Shown one piece after another: positions 19,701-29,601 of a stretch of 64,000 bases of DNA. Positions within the stretch are counted from its first letter, which is position 1; every line of letters begins with the position of its first letter. This DNA is from JANMEB01 sp041745295 (GTDB lineage Bacteria; Planctomycetota; Planctomycetia; Pirellulales; Pirellulaceae): positions 1 to 64,000 of the forward strand of contig JBGTJE010000037.1 in the NCBI GenBank assembly GCA_041745295.1, written 5' to 3'. The position numbers and the translations under genes were made by a program. The notes below the pieces were generated by a model, which saw nothing but the letters and a program-made list of their open reading frames with translations, did no database searches and was not told the DNA's origin.

Positions 19701-20605
19701 GATTCGACAAGGGAGGTCAAGGGATCTCATATAGCGACACCACCGTTGCCAATACGGGCAATCAACCCGGTTTCCGCAGCGGCGAAAACATTCGCGTGGA
19801 TGTCTCCACCACGACGGACCCTCTCAGCGCGGGACGTCGAGTCACCGATACAGCCCCGGGCGAATTCCTCGAGTATTCGATCCAAGTCGCGACAAGCGGA
19901 CTGTATGACATCGATGCGCGCGTTTCCAGTCCGGATCTCGGCGCAACATTTCGCATTGATATCGACCAGCGAACCCTTTTGCCGATTACCGAAATTCCGG
20001 ACTCGAACGGCGTGGACAACATGGTGACGATTGTCGCCGGGTCCAACGTGTTCCTCAACGCCGGCCCACACATCCTGCGATTGAACATCGAGACAGACAC
20101 AGCCGCCACCGGCGACTTTGCGGGGAGTTTCAATTTCTTTACCGTTCGCCCGGCATCGACAGGTACGTTTGACTTGACTCCGTCGGATTCGGTCGTGCGA
20201 GCCGGTGAGCGGACGCAATTGTCGTTGTCTTGGACCGTTCCGGTCGGTGGTTGGCGTGTCCTAAACCAGGTCGACCTGCGGCTTCGCACTGAATCGGGCG
20301 ATCTGATTTGGCTTCGATTCGACGAAGCAACGAATACGATCGCCAGGTACAACTCGGCGACCGGCAAGTTTGGCCCGGCGAAAGCTGTTGGTTCGAACAA
20401 AGTGCTCAGGGGTCCGCTGGCTAATCTGTACTTAAGCACCACGACCGTCGCTGCAGCCGGTCCCGACTCGCCGACCGTCGTGCTCACATTTGACCTGAGA
20501 TTCAAAGCAAACGCCCGCGGCCACTACACGATCGAAGCAGCGGCGAGCGACGACCTAGGCCACAACGACCCATTCCAGTTCGCGGGAGCGATTGCAGTGG
20601 TTTGA
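16781..20605 (+). CDS. Giant LExRxLL surface protein with PPC-like repeats, calcium-loop motifs and a carbohydrate-binding tail
   Basis: 1274 residues from ATG 16781 (AAGG 8 bases upstream; the frame opens at TTG 16742). The motif ALETRTLLS near residue 45 is the planctomycete LExRxLL export signature. Then come at least five repeats of about 115 residues beginning GNSL-xx-A, with a conserved D-FYRF strand, resembling pre-peptidase C-terminal domains. Most repeats hold an EF-hand/dockerin-like loop such as DTDGDLTIDFGE, DLNGNGTLDGNE or DADNDGTVDSNE, so calcium binding is likely. Residues of about 970-1125 resemble a CBM6/35-type module (GEFLEYSIQV, AGPHILRL). The last 150 residues are a separate beta-rich domain. 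An adhesive or matrix role is inferred. A decayed paralogue lies at 24492-26896. Confidence 0.85.
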   Translation: MNTNCKQRFGRVLRRLVSNGGVSKHCEPKSAKQMASPSLCVEALETRTLLSTVVVTDFGDITDPASLRVIQNHETPNGSILAEQPTERYTFSLSRPALVSAQLTDLQRENILFLLTPAAELEIVSLNGLVSAPLATRSYGQSTGDQLDIGLLPGDYAVDLPPQVNVGRYDLILFADTVPGTFVAGSFDPLVSERRNLDTLRDGFDLDVSENVGVGSDQADNPALNDLLDTYSFTLIHPGQVEFEIITGSESIGILDIVVFQDSDGDGIFERGTSEVLGERTRLPAGETRTFARNLPVGDYGIAVFVSPPSNNGGPVPTPLISGTCDYRLRVNYSVPDTTGNTLATARDVGVVGSTTVAFSEYVSANDPFDIYRFTTSGAGPFAFEGSLSVIASGSNFELDFIRDLNNNGVINSNESVVSDRAGTASEAIEFSYSTPGVHFVRVRRTAGEGPYVLRFSNRNTDLAGNSLRAAKVLGPLLGAAQFADSVSSNDVNDFFKFTLDRQSAFRARLTGIPANSDANLSLIRDTDGDLTIDFGETLASSNTAGNAIESLLRNLTAGTYYIRVIRVAGSPSYNLRIVKDSVGDSLGASLLLSASGGTNADFLGPEDDTDVYRFTLGSPRQVGMQFGPRNEPIAIRLGQDLNGNGTLDGNEQVFDRILEISGGELLKVNLGAGTHFLVLNPLIQDEGTNYRLTLFNERPDNAGNSLTEARDLAGLISQQTFVDFVGDGSVDPMDDLNDFYRFTPGLNGAFALIAQLTNVTANANLQLIRDDNRNGVIDGGEVLFTTATVGTAPDFIIRTLLTSGTHYLRVFRADGQADYSLRMSLASIDTAGNSLGAAASIGVLTDRINEENHFVGDIDRLDFFRFSVNSPCELFARLTGNVNTSAVVWSIIRDADNDGTVDSNEVLASRIDDDVRDFLHGLFLPVAGDYFLRVGTSSGESRYEFELAFSPQTPFDVPIAISATAPTEIKAVRFDKGGQGISYSDTTVANTGNQPGFRSGENIRVDVSTTTDPLSAGRRVTDTAPGEFLEYSIQVATSGLYDIDARVSSPDLGATFRIDIDQRTLLPITEIPDSNGVDNMVTIVAGSNVFLNAGPHILRLNIETDTAATGDFAGSFNFFTVRPASTGTFDLTPSDSVVRAGERTQLSLSWTVPVGGWRVLNQVDLRLRTESGDLIWLRFDEATNTIARYNSATGKFGPAKAVGSNKVLRGPLANLYLSTTTVAAAGPDSPTVVLTFDLRFKANARGHYTIEAAASDDLGHNDPFQFAGAIAVV

Positions 20606-20762
20606 GTCGAGCTTATAACCCATTTCGTGAAATGCACTTTTATCTAAAAGTAAATTTCGGAAAGGCGGTCTTCGGGCCGCGCCGTTGCGCAGTTAAGTAA
20701 AATAGGAATTCGTCGAATACCAAATCCGAATCTCAAAAACACCGGAAAGCGGGTTTTAATTC

Positions 20763-23700
20763 ATGGCACTTAACTTCCTAAACGCGTTTCTGCAAACGGG
20801 ATCGAAAAGGCGTGCAACGCAAAGGTCAGAGGAGCCTATGTCCTGCCGCCCTTGGCTGGAGCCGCTCGAGGAGCGTCTTCTTTTGGCATCGCGGATCTGG
20901 GATGGCGGCGGCGCGGATAACAACTGGACAACGGCCGCCAACTGGGATGCCGCAGTTGTCGCAGGTGATTCCCTGATTTTCCCCGCCGTTGGTGTGGATG
21001 CCACCAGTCGGAACAACACCAACGACTTTCCCGTCGATACGGCGTTCGCCTCGATTGAGTTGCGTGGTAACACCGGCTACACCATCGCCGGCGCCCGGAT
21101 TGCACTGGGCAACGGCGGTTTACTTGTCAACGCGCCGGCGGGTGCGCATATCTGGAACGCCGACCTCCTTCTTAATGGATTGGGCGTCCCTTTTGTAACT
21201 ACTCTTGGCGCAACTTTGACTGTCAACGGTGTGCTGAGTGGCAATGCCGCACTCAACAAGGGTTCCGATGGCACGCTCGTACTCACCGCCGACAACAACG
21301 GCACACTGCCTTTTTCTGGTTTCGTCAACGTGAACGCAGGCGTTCTTCAGATTACCCACCCCGAGGCGCTGGGAAACACCACGGGGGAGACTAACGTCGT
21401 CGACTTCGCGACCTTGCGATTGGAAGCCGGTGCTGATGGCGGTGCTGAAGTCATTCGCTTGGGCGGAACGCTCGTCGCCGGCGCTACGCTCACTTGGACC
21501 GGCCTGATTGAAATCCTCGGCACGGAAATCCGGGTTGAAACTGGCGCGACGCTAACCCTCGAAGATGGCGGGCTGATCGGCGACCCGATCCTCAAGACCG
21601 GGCCAGGCACATTGGCCGTGGCCGAAGGCGCTTTCGGCGGAGGCACGGTGGCCGAGGGAATCTTAAATTTGCAAGGCAATGTCGATGTCGGCAACATCAC
21701 GGTCAACAATGGCGCGGCGGTGGAGTTACAGGGCAATGTTACTATCGATGCGGGCACGCTATCGATCCAAGGCGTTGGGCCGAGCGGCGCCGGCGCACTG
21801 CGCAACATCAGCGGCAACAACACTTGGAATGGACCGGTCACGCTTGCTGCGGCAAGCACCATCGGCTCAACCGCCGGCACACTGACGATCACGGGAAATA
21901 TTAACAACGGCGGCTTTCTGCTGACTGCTTCCGGCCCTGGAAACACAACTTTCGCAGGCACCGGCGTACTCAGCGGCGCTGGCGGATTGACCAAAGTGGA
22001 CGCGGGCACTCTCACGTTGAGCGGGAGCGGCGTCAATAACTACAGCGGCGCGACCAACGTCAACGGAGGCATTCTTAATATCCGCAAGGCGTCCGCACTC
22101 GGTCCGAGCGCCGGGACTGGGACGTCGGTCGCCACGGCTGCAGTCCTACAAGTGCAGGGAGGCCTCACCTTTAACACCGAGCCGCTCACGCTCAATGGCG
22201 CGGGAATTGGCGCGACCGGCGCGCTTCGGAACATCACTGGCAACAACATTTGGCCGGGCAATATTTCTCTGGCCTCACCGAGCACCGTTGGTACAAATAC
22301 CGGCACACTACTGACGCTGAACGGCAACATTACTGGTGCGGCCGGCGGCTTGACGAAAGTCGGCGCTGGCACACTCCAGTTATCTGGGGCCGGTGCGAAC
22401 ACGTATAGCGGAACTACCAACGTGAACGCAGGAGTGTTGAACATTCGAAAAGCGTCCGCCTTGGGGAATTTTGGTGGGGGAGCAGCGAATGCGACAACGG
22501 TAGCCAACGGGGCCGTCCTTCAACTCCAAGGAGGCGTCATTTTTAACGCAGAGGCGCTCACGCTTAATGGCGCCGGAAGCGGCGCGACCGGCGCGCTCCG
22601 CAATATCAGCGGCAACAACACCTGGCCCGGCAATATTGCTCTCGCTGCTGCCAGCACGATCGGTTCCGACGCCAACACACTTACGGTCAATGGCAACATC
22701 GCCAACGGCGGTTTCTTGCTGACGGTGACGGGCGCAGGAAATACTGTTTTTGGGGGCGCTGGGGTACTCAGCGGCGGCGGGGGGCTGACGAAAACCGGCG
22801 CCGGCACACTGACGCTAGAAGGTACCGCGGCGAACACCTACAGCGGTCCGACAACCGTGAATGGGACCTTGCGCCTGAACAAACAGACCGCCGGCACCAC
22901 GGCTGTACCAGGATCGCTCGCGATTAATGGATTGAACGCTATTTTACCCGCTGTCGTGACCTTGCTGATCGATAACCAGATTGCCAACGCCAGCTCGATC
23001 TCGATCAATGCGTTCGGCACATTGGCCCTGAACAATCGAAATGAAACGGTCGGGGCTCTGACCATGTTCGGCGGAGACATTACAACAGGGACCGGACTGC
23101 TTACCCTGAATGGCAACATTACAGCAACGTCCGCCTCGACCACGGGGCCGGCCGAGATCAGCGGCAATTTGTCGCTGGGTGGTGTCAACCGAACGTTCAC
23201 AATCAACGATGGCACCAATAACATAGACATGCTAATCAGCGCCGTGATTAGCAGCGGTCCGGAAACCTCCCCGGGCTTCCCGGCGGGACTGCTCAAGTCC
23301 GGCCCAGGCACGTTGCATTTAACCGGCAACAACACCTATCCCCGCACTGACATTAATGCCGGTCGCTTGATCGTCGATGGTAATCAGGCTAGTGGCTTGG
23401 GTTTAAACAGGGGAACTTTCGTCAACTCGGGAGCGACTCTTTCCGGCGTAGGCACGTTGCAACCTTTGAGCGTGAACTCCGGCGGCACGGTTAATCCTGG
23501 GAGCGGTGGCATTGGCTTACTCACTTCCCAAGGGAATCTTTCCCTAGCCGCCGGCTCTGTCTTTGCGGCCCAGGTCATTCCAATTTTCAACGCGCCTCCA
23601 GACCGGCTCGCGGTCGTGGGCACAGTGAACATCAACGGCGCCACGCTTCAAGTCCAACCCACGTTTCTGCCCTCGACTACACCGGGTGCTACGTTTCGGA

Positions 23701-24491
23701 TCATCGAAAACGACGGAACCGATGCTGTGGTCGGGACATTCCTCAATCTGCCGGAAAACGCGACCTTCGCGGTCCAGGCCGTAGGCGTATTGAACGGGCA
23801 AGTCGTGTTTCAAAACCAGATTTACAGAATCAACTATAACAGCGGGACCGGCAACGACGTGGTGTTGACTTACCTCAATTCCGCCACGATGGCCCGTGAT
23901 TTGGCTGTAACACCGGATGTCATTGACGAAGGTGGGCGAGTGACGCTCACCGGTCGCCTCGTCGACCCTGATCGACGCGGTCACTTGACTCTCCAGGTCG
24001 ATTGGGGCGATGGCTCGCCGGTCCAAACGCGGCATCTCGGCACCGCCCCGTTCCGCCTCAAGCACCGCTATCCGGACGGCCAACCGAGCGGCGGGCAATA
24101 TCGCATCAATGTCCGGTGGTTCGACCAGCATGGCGCCGGCAACAGCCAGGATTTATTCGTCACCGTTAACAACGTGACGTCATCGTTGGAATTGGCTGGC
24201 CCGCAAACGACTGGCACGCGAGCGGAGTTAAGACGAAACGGCTCGATCGCTGCCAACGTGATCCATCGCTTTACCTCGGCTTTCGAGTACGATGAAGTCG
24301 TGGGCGTCCATTCCTTGAATCGTAATCCGGCCCGGCGGATCCACTTCACGGACCGCGATACAACTCCGGAGACGTACGCGGAAATCGTTACCCTTCGCGA
24401 TGGCGACGGTGGGTTGAGCCGCGACAGAATTAAGCCAACTTGCTTCGAGAACAATCTTTCTTCACTTAAGCGGTTCCAGATCGACGCGTAG
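20763..24491 (+). CDS. Giant LExRxLL protein with autotransporter-associated beta-strand repeats
   Basis: 1242 residues. PLEERLLLA near residue 37 is the LExRxLL motif. Most of the protein (about 45-1040) is built from glycine-rich repeats of the autotransporter-associated beta-strand type, with the signature GGLTKxGAGTLxLSG followed by NTYSGxTNVNxGxLNI, implying a long parallel beta-helix. The DNA repeats accordingly: three units near 21990-22090, 22340-22450 and 22780-22870 are close copies. A PKD-like domain follows (VDWGDGSPVQ, about 1080). The end after GDGG is not homologous to anything I recognise and stops at TAG 24489. Unlike true autotransporters there is no outer-membrane barrel. 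The frame stays open again just after two stop codons, so the stop may be a mutation. Confidence 0.83.
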   Translation: MALNFLNAFLQTGSKRRATQRSEEPMSCRPWLEPLEERLLLASRIWDGGGADNNWTTAANWDAAVVAGDSLIFPAVGVDATSRNNTNDFPVDTAFASIELRGNTGYTIAGARIALGNGGLLVNAPAGAHIWNADLLLNGLGVPFVTTLGATLTVNGVLSGNAALNKGSDGTLVLTADNNGTLPFSGFVNVNAGVLQITHPEALGNTTGETNVVDFATLRLEAGADGGAEVIRLGGTLVAGATLTWTGLIEILGTEIRVETGATLTLEDGGLIGDPILKTGPGTLAVAEGAFGGGTVAEGILNLQGNVDVGNITVNNGAAVELQGNVTIDAGTLSIQGVGPSGAGALRNISGNNTWNGPVTLAAASTIGSTAGTLTITGNINNGGFLLTASGPGNTTFAGTGVLSGAGGLTKVDAGTLTLSGSGVNNYSGATNVNGGILNIRKASALGPSAGTGTSVATAAVLQVQGGLTFNTEPLTLNGAGIGATGALRNITGNNIWPGNISLASPSTVGTNTGTLLTLNGNITGAAGGLTKVGAGTLQLSGAGANTYSGTTNVNAGVLNIRKASALGNFGGGAANATTVANGAVLQLQGGVIFNAEALTLNGAGSGATGALRNISGNNTWPGNIALAAASTIGSDANTLTVNGNIANGGFLLTVTGAGNTVFGGAGVLSGGGGLTKTGAGTLTLEGTAANTYSGPTTVNGTLRLNKQTAGTTAVPGSLAINGLNAILPAVVTLLIDNQIANASSISINAFGTLALNNRNETVGALTMFGGDITTGTGLLTLNGNITATSASTTGPAEISGNLSLGGVNRTFTINDGTNNIDMLISAVISSGPETSPGFPAGLLKSGPGTLHLTGNNTYPRTDINAGRLIVDGNQASGLGLNRGTFVNSGATLSGVGTLQPLSVNSGGTVNPGSGGIGLLTSQGNLSLAAGSVFAAQVIPIFNAPPDRLAVVGTVNINGATLQVQPTFLPSTTPGATFRIIENDGTDAVVGTFLNLPENATFAVQAVGVLNGQVVFQNQIYRINYNSGTGNDVVLTYLNSATMARDLAVTPDVIDEGGRVTLTGRLVDPDRRGHLTLQVDWGDGSPVQTRHLGTAPFRLKHRYPDGQPSGGQYRINVRWFDQHGAGNSQDLFVTVNNVTSSLELAGPQTTGTRAELRRNGSIAANVIHRFTSAFEYDEVVGVHSLNRNPARRIHFTDRDTTPETYAEIVTLRDGDGGLSRDRIKPTCFENNLSSLKRFQIDA

Positions 24492-26896
24492 CTTCAAGCC
24501 TAGTCCGCTGACACTAAGACCGGGATCACGAGCGGCAAAACACAAATCGTCAGCCGGACCCTTGAACCCGGCCGCTACGGCATCGCAGTATTTGTTACGC
24601 TGTCAACGTCGAATTTATCTCAAGCCGACAACTATCGGCTGCGCACGACGTACACGGTTGCCGACGGTGCCGGGAACACTTGCGCGGCGGCCAAGCCAGT
24701 CGGCGCTGTCGATAATTTCTTCAAAACCTTTCAGGACTACATTAGCCCCAACGATCAGGCCGATTTCTACAAGTTCGACACCGTCGGGAACGGGCCATTT
24801 GTGTTAGAAGGAACGCTGTCGGGGATGGCGGCTGGGTCAAACTTCGAGCTGGACTTGTTTCTTGACTTGGACGGCGACGGAAACGCCGACGCCGAAGATT
24901 TGTTCAGCTCGAGTCGCCGTGACAGCGCTGTCGAAGAGCTGTCCGTACCGTACACCAGGCCGGGGACTTACTTCGTAAAGGTGCGTCATAACTCCGGCGA
25001 AGGGGTCTACACGCTGCAATTTAAAAACCGCAACACCGATCTTGCCGGCAACACGTTTAATGGATCTTTTAAGAACCTTGGCAACTTCGTATTCAATGAC
25101 TTGGCCGATCAGGTTAGCTCGTTCGATACGTTAGATTTCTTTAGATTCGAGCTTGCGGTCCAGTCGGATTTTGACGTGGCGTTGAACTCAATGCCCGCCG
25201 GCACGAATGCGGGACTGAGGCTTGTTCGCGATAACAATGGTGACAGCGTCATCGACCCAGGCGAGATATTGGCGAGCAGTAATAACGCGAACAACGCCCC
25301 GGAGTTCATTGGGCGAACTCTGACGCCTGGAGTTTACTTCGTCCTCGTCGAGCGAATTGCCGGCGCGCCGACGTATCACTTGCGGGCTGGTCCATGATCG
25401 CGTTGGCAACACGTTGGCAAAGGCAATGCTGATCTCCCAGGGCGGCGGCAGCAACCTCGAATTTCTCGGTCCGGAAGATGACACCGACGTTTACAAGTTC
25501 ACACTCGGAACGACCAGGCAAGTTGGCGTCAAAGTGAAGCTGAACAACGAACCGCTGTTGATTCGCCTCGGACAGGACACCAATGGCAACGGTCTGCTCG
25601 ATCAAGTGGAGGAACGGCTCAGCAAAACGATCGCCGCCGGGACCGGCGGTTTTGAACGCGTCAACCTTATCGGTGGCCTTGCTAATTTCTTGCTTGTGAA
25701 TGCCCTCGTCCAAGATGAAGGCACTCTCTATCGCGTCATCGTGTTCAATGCACGCCCCGACAACGCCGGCAACACGCCCACCGACGCGCGCGACCTTGGC
25801 ACGTTGAGCACCATTCGAACTTTCAGCGATTTCCTCGGTCAGGGTTCGGTTGATCTGATGGACGACCTGAATGATTTCTACAAGTTTACGCTGGGCGACA
25901 ATGGCCCCTTCCAGTTCGTCAGTCAGTTCAGCAATGTGGCTGGCATCGTCGGCTTTCAGCTCATCCGCGACGACCGATATCCCAGCCGTTAGATTCGACA
26001 AAGGTGGCGAAGGTGTGGCGTATCACGACACCACCGTTGACAATATCGGCAGCGCTCCCGGGTTCCGCAACGTCGAGAACATCGACGTAGATGTTTCACC
26101 CTCCGTCGATGTGCCCAGCATTGCCCGCCGCGTCTCAAACACCGCGCCCGGCGAATTTCTGGAGTACACGATCAATGTCGCCGCAAGCGGGTTTTACGAT
26201 TTCGACGCGCGCGTCTCCAGTCCGGATCCCGGGGCGAGCTTCCACATCGAGATCGATGGCGTGAGCATCGCGCCGTCTGTTGCCGTCCCCGATACCGACG
26301 GCCAAGATAACATGATTACGATTCCGGCCGCATCAAATGTAGTCCTAACGGCCGGTCCGCATATTCTCCGTTTGGCAATCGACACCGACACCGACGACAA
26401 TAGTGACTTTGCCGGCAGATTCAATTTCATCACCATCCGCCCGGCATCGGCGGGGACGCTCGAACTCACGCCGCCAGACTCTGTGGTAAGCGCAGGGGAG
26501 CGGACGCAATTGTCGCTGGCTTGGACTGTTCCTGTCAGCGGGTGGACGGTGCTCAAGCAGGTCGACTTGCGACTTCGCGACGATTTTGGCGCACTGATTT
26601 GGATTCGGTTCGACGAGGCGAACCGCACCTTCAGCTTGTACAACTCGGCCAGCGGAAAGTTTGGGCCGGCCAAAAAGGTTGGATCGAACGGCGTGCTGAA
26701 TGGACCGCTTGCCGATTTGTACCTCAGCACTACGACCGTCGTGGCCGCCGGACCTGCCGCTGCGACCGTGGTGTTCACGTTTGACTTGAGATTCAAATCC
26801 AACGCCCGCGGCCACTACACCGTCGAAGCGGCGGCCAGCGACGATCTGGGCCACAACGACCCGATTGCGTTCGCGGGGACGATCGACGTCGTGTAA
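24492..26896 (+). pseudogene. Decayed copy of the PPC-repeat surface protein
   Basis: Three consecutive frames together align with the intact protein at 16781-20605. The first (24504-25397) holds YGIAVFV, GSNFELD and two repeats; it is in the same frame as the upstream giant gene, from which it is separated by TAG at 24489 and TAG at 24501. The second (about 25385-25992) continues with NLEFLGPEDDTDVYKFTLG after a frameshift near 25390. The third (about 25980-26896) holds the carbohydrate-binding and final domains after a further shift, at which about 600 bases present in the intact gene are missing (junction near 25970-25985). The last 300 codons are well preserved, so decay is recent or the fragment is a recombination donor. 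Confidence 0.85.
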
Positions 26897-26897
26897 T

Positions 26898-26972
26898 CGT
26901 TTAACGGCAAGCCGGAGGCGACGGCGCTGGCCAAAAAAGACAACGCCAGCGTCTATGGCTTGCCGTTAAATA
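26898..26972. repeat. Palindrome family A, copy 2, between convergent genes
   Basis: The left end CGTTTAACGGCAAGCC begins two bases after the TAA that ends the decayed surface-protein frame; the right end GGCTTGCCGTTAAA (26957-26970) mirrors it. The next gene downstream ends on the opposite strand at 27011. The position suggests use as a two-way terminator, though there is no T tract. Confidence 0.8.
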
Positions 26973-27010
26973 AAGCGAGGCGCTTCAAGATTCAATTACC
27001 CATAATATGC

Positions 27011-29482
27011 TCAGCGAGATTGGGCCAACGAAGCGCCCTTCGTAGTCGCACTTGTCTTGGCTGACGGGGAGGCCGATGCAACGCTCTGAGCGGCAGACGA
27101 GCGATAGAACAAGGTCGACAGGAGATACTCGAGCGCCAGCAGAGACACCATGAGCAACGCGAGCACTGGATAAAACTCTTGTCCGATTCGCGCGACGCCT
27201 TGTTCGCGTTCAATTTCGCTTTGACCGCGCGCAAGCCGATAACGTCGCGGGCCGAGTAATTCGTCGAGTTGAGCGACCTCGAGTCGGTTGAGTCGCGTTG
27301 CATCGGGTCGCATATTGACGCTAAACCCGCGAAGCACGGTTCCGTCGTCGGCGCCGCGGAGTCGGTAGTTGCCCGGAACGTTGGTGAATCGATATCGGAT
27401 TTGATTGGATTCGGCCGAGAGTTTTACCGGTTCTTCGTCGCGCGGCGAGAACAGCCAATAATCGCGCGGTTGAATCCGCGAGTCGTTGGCCAAAGTTACC
27501 GTCTGGTCAATTTCGAAATTCAGGGCTTGGGCGTCGGTTTGCACCAAATATTGCGCCGTTTGTAGGACGAGCAGCCAACTGGCCCACATCTCCTCGCCGT
27601 AATACAGCTCGTTCCAAGGAGGGTGATCGGCAGGCCGCGGCGGGTCGGTGATGGGCGTTGTCATGAGAACGACGCGACCTTGCCCAATTCGCTTCTCCAA
27701 CAACGCGGGTCGTCGGTCGGTGAATTGCAGAATGACTTCCACAGGATCGCCGCTGTCGAACGCCGATCGTTGCAGGCCCCAGTGCAAATAGATGGGCAAA
27801 CGATTCCAGCGAATCGACGATGCTTGGTTGCGAAATTCCGCCATGATTGGGTGGCTATATTCTGCGGGGCTCAAGAAAACGTCTCCGTCTGGTGCGCGCC
27901 AGATCTCGGTGAGTTCACCAGGAAGGATTTGTTGAGCGGCGGCGGTGTTGAACTCGGCAGCTGTCGCGCCCGCTTTGGCCGCGTTGTGTCCCAAGCAGCA
28001 AAACAGCCCGCCACCTTGATCGACGTATTTTTTGAATTCGCTCCATATGGCTTCCGAGAGTGGCTCCGGATTCAACAGGGCAATCAAGCGATAATCGGCG
28101 AGCGATCGCGATGACAATTCCGATTGCAACACGGTATCGCACGCGAACGTCGCGGTACCTGCCTCGCGTTGGCGAGCCGGCGAGATCGTCTCGACAAAGT
28201 TGGCGGGGGAAACATTCTCGGGATGCACGACAAGCGTCTTCCAGGCGGGGCGAACTTCGATGGTGAAAAATCGCCGATTATCGATCGGCAAGGCATCGTC
28301 ACCTTCGATTTCGACCCAACCGTGGTGGACACCTGCGGATAGCTGGCCCAACTTAAATGGAATTAAGGCGGGTGTCGAATCCGAGAGTTCGACGGTCGAC
28401 GCCAATTGCCAATGCGATTCGGGCAAGATTGTGTTTCCGTCGCGCCGCACCGGTCGCGTCGGGTCCGGTTGTTCTAGTTTCAACTGCACGACGCGCGGTC
28501 CGGCGAATCCAGTCGATTCTACGGTAGCTTGGACCTCCAGTTGTCCCGCGGGGGTGATCGTGCTGCTCGCGATCTGCAGCGGACGTAGCTGAATGTTCGA
28601 CCAGGATGCAACGCCGACGTCGACGACATACACGCTGACGTCGGGCCGTTCGCTCAACAACTTGCGCAACCCGTCACCACGGATGGGCCAAGAGGAGCGG
28701 CTCAAATCCGTGACAATGTATAGTTCATTGCGGGTCGGTTCGGTCGATTGCAGCAATTGCAAGCTGGAGAGAATCGCCGACGGAATCGAGACTTCGCCGT
28801 AGACCATTTCCAAGGTCGCAAGTCGCTTCTTGGCGGCGTTGAGATCGACCGAGAAAAATGGCTCGTCGCCATCGGGTGTCACGATACCGACGCGGCTATC
28901 AGGCGGAAACTGGGCGATCAGCCATGCGCCAAGTTCTTTGGCCCGATCGAGCGACGTTTGATTCTCGGTGCGGTAGCTCATCCGCGGTGCATTGTCGATC
29001 AAAATGATGGCATTCACCGGCGCCGCTCGATCTCCGATAATCAGTGGCTGTTCCGCACCTAAAATGCGAACCAGCATCAATCCGGCAACGATTCCATCAA
29101 CCAACAGCATCGCGGTCAGCATGCCCACCAAAGTCCGCGAGACCGGACGCAACCAAAACAGTATTGCCACGAGCAATAGGAGCACGATCGCGCCGATCAC
29201 GCCGACGCCACCCAGCGTGAGCCAGGCCCCAAACGCGTTGGATGAGACGCTCACCTGGGCCAAGGCCGCGGCGGCGACAACGATTGCGAGGCAGCGGAGT
29301 AGCAACAGCAGCCAGTTTTTGACCCGCAATTGGCGTTGATTCGCACGTCGATGCTGAAGAATAAATCGCAGTGCGGGAAACGTAATCGGTTTCGGCTTCG
29401 GCTGCATCAACAAGTGCAAGATGATGGGTACGGCCATCAACAGGCCGCCAAAAATCAACAAGGCTGAATTGACGATCGCCAT
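27011..29482 (-). CDS. BatA-type membrane protein with von Willebrand A-like domain
   Basis: 823 residues. The start is the characteristic N-terminal double-transmembrane region (NSALLIFGGLLMAVPIILHLL, then the KPKPITFPALRFI link and NWLLLLLRCLAIVVAAAAL). Two further helices lie near 80-140, and a vWA-like region begins near 155. The metal site is degenerate: AIILIDNAPRMS in place of DxSxS. A last helix lies near the C-terminus (FYPVLALLMVSLLALEYLL). In other bacteria such proteins are encoded with MoxR ATPases and DUF58 proteins; here those partners are in the same neighbourhood (29710, 32893). A role as a membrane part of a MoxR chaperone system is inferred. Confidence 0.87.
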   Translation of the reverse strand: MAIVNSALLIFGGLLMAVPIILHLLMQPKPKPITFPALRFILQHRRANQRQLRVKNWLLLLLRCLAIVVAAAALAQVSVSSNAFGAWLTLGGVGVIGAIVLLLLVAILFWLRPVSRTLVGMLTAMLLVDGIVAGLMLVRILGAEQPLIIGDRAAPVNAIILIDNAPRMSYRTENQTSLDRAKELGAWLIAQFPPDSRVGIVTPDGDEPFFSVDLNAAKKRLATLEMVYGEVSIPSAILSSLQLLQSTEPTRNELYIVTDLSRSSWPIRGDGLRKLLSERPDVSVYVVDVGVASWSNIQLRPLQIASSTITPAGQLEVQATVESTGFAGPRVVQLKLEQPDPTRPVRRDGNTILPESHWQLASTVELSDSTPALIPFKLGQLSAGVHHGWVEIEGDDALPIDNRRFFTIEVRPAWKTLVVHPENVSPANFVETISPARQREAGTATFACDTVLQSELSSRSLADYRLIALLNPEPLSEAIWSEFKKYVDQGGGLFCCLGHNAAKAGATAAEFNTAAAQQILPGELTEIWRAPDGDVFLSPAEYSHPIMAEFRNQASSIRWNRLPIYLHWGLQRSAFDSGDPVEVILQFTDRRPALLEKRIGQGRVVLMTTPITDPPRPADHPPWNELYYGEEMWASWLLVLQTAQYLVQTDAQALNFEIDQTVTLANDSRIQPRDYWLFSPRDEEPVKLSAESNQIRYRFTNVPGNYRLRGADDGTVLRGFSVNMRPDATRLNRLEVAQLDELLGPRRYRLARGQSEIEREQGVARIGQEFYPVLALLMVSLLALEYLLSTLFYRSSAAQSVASASPSAKTSATTKGASLAQSR

Positions 29483-29601
29483 TCGAGGGTTTTGTCGATT
29501 AAAGGAAAAGGGGGAATCTTAGTTTTCAGTTTTCAGTGTTCAGTAAGAATTTGAGTTGTCATGTCGTCCAGTCGCAACCTCGTTGTGCTGGCCCTTGGAT
29601 C

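Noticed and set aside
21347..23335. Three long minus-strand frames rich in Pro, Ala and Val
   Set aside because: They are shadows of the glycine-rich beta-strand repeats on plus; low-complexity Pro/Ala/Val composition is the expected reverse reading.
24489..24503. The two TAG codons as programmed readthrough
   Set aside because: Two stops 12 bases apart plus later frameshifts and a deletion fit decay better than recoding; no stop-codon context signal was recognised.
25306..26001. A 231-codon minus-strand frame
   Set aside because: It is antisense to the decayed surface protein, whose plus-strand translation aligns with the intact copy at 16781-20605; no ribosome-binding site or recognisable domain.
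26898..26972. Family A copy called as an intrinsic terminator
   Set aside because: The stem is suitable and the position fits, but there is no T tract on either strand, and the same ends occur at sites not after genes; kept as a repeat.
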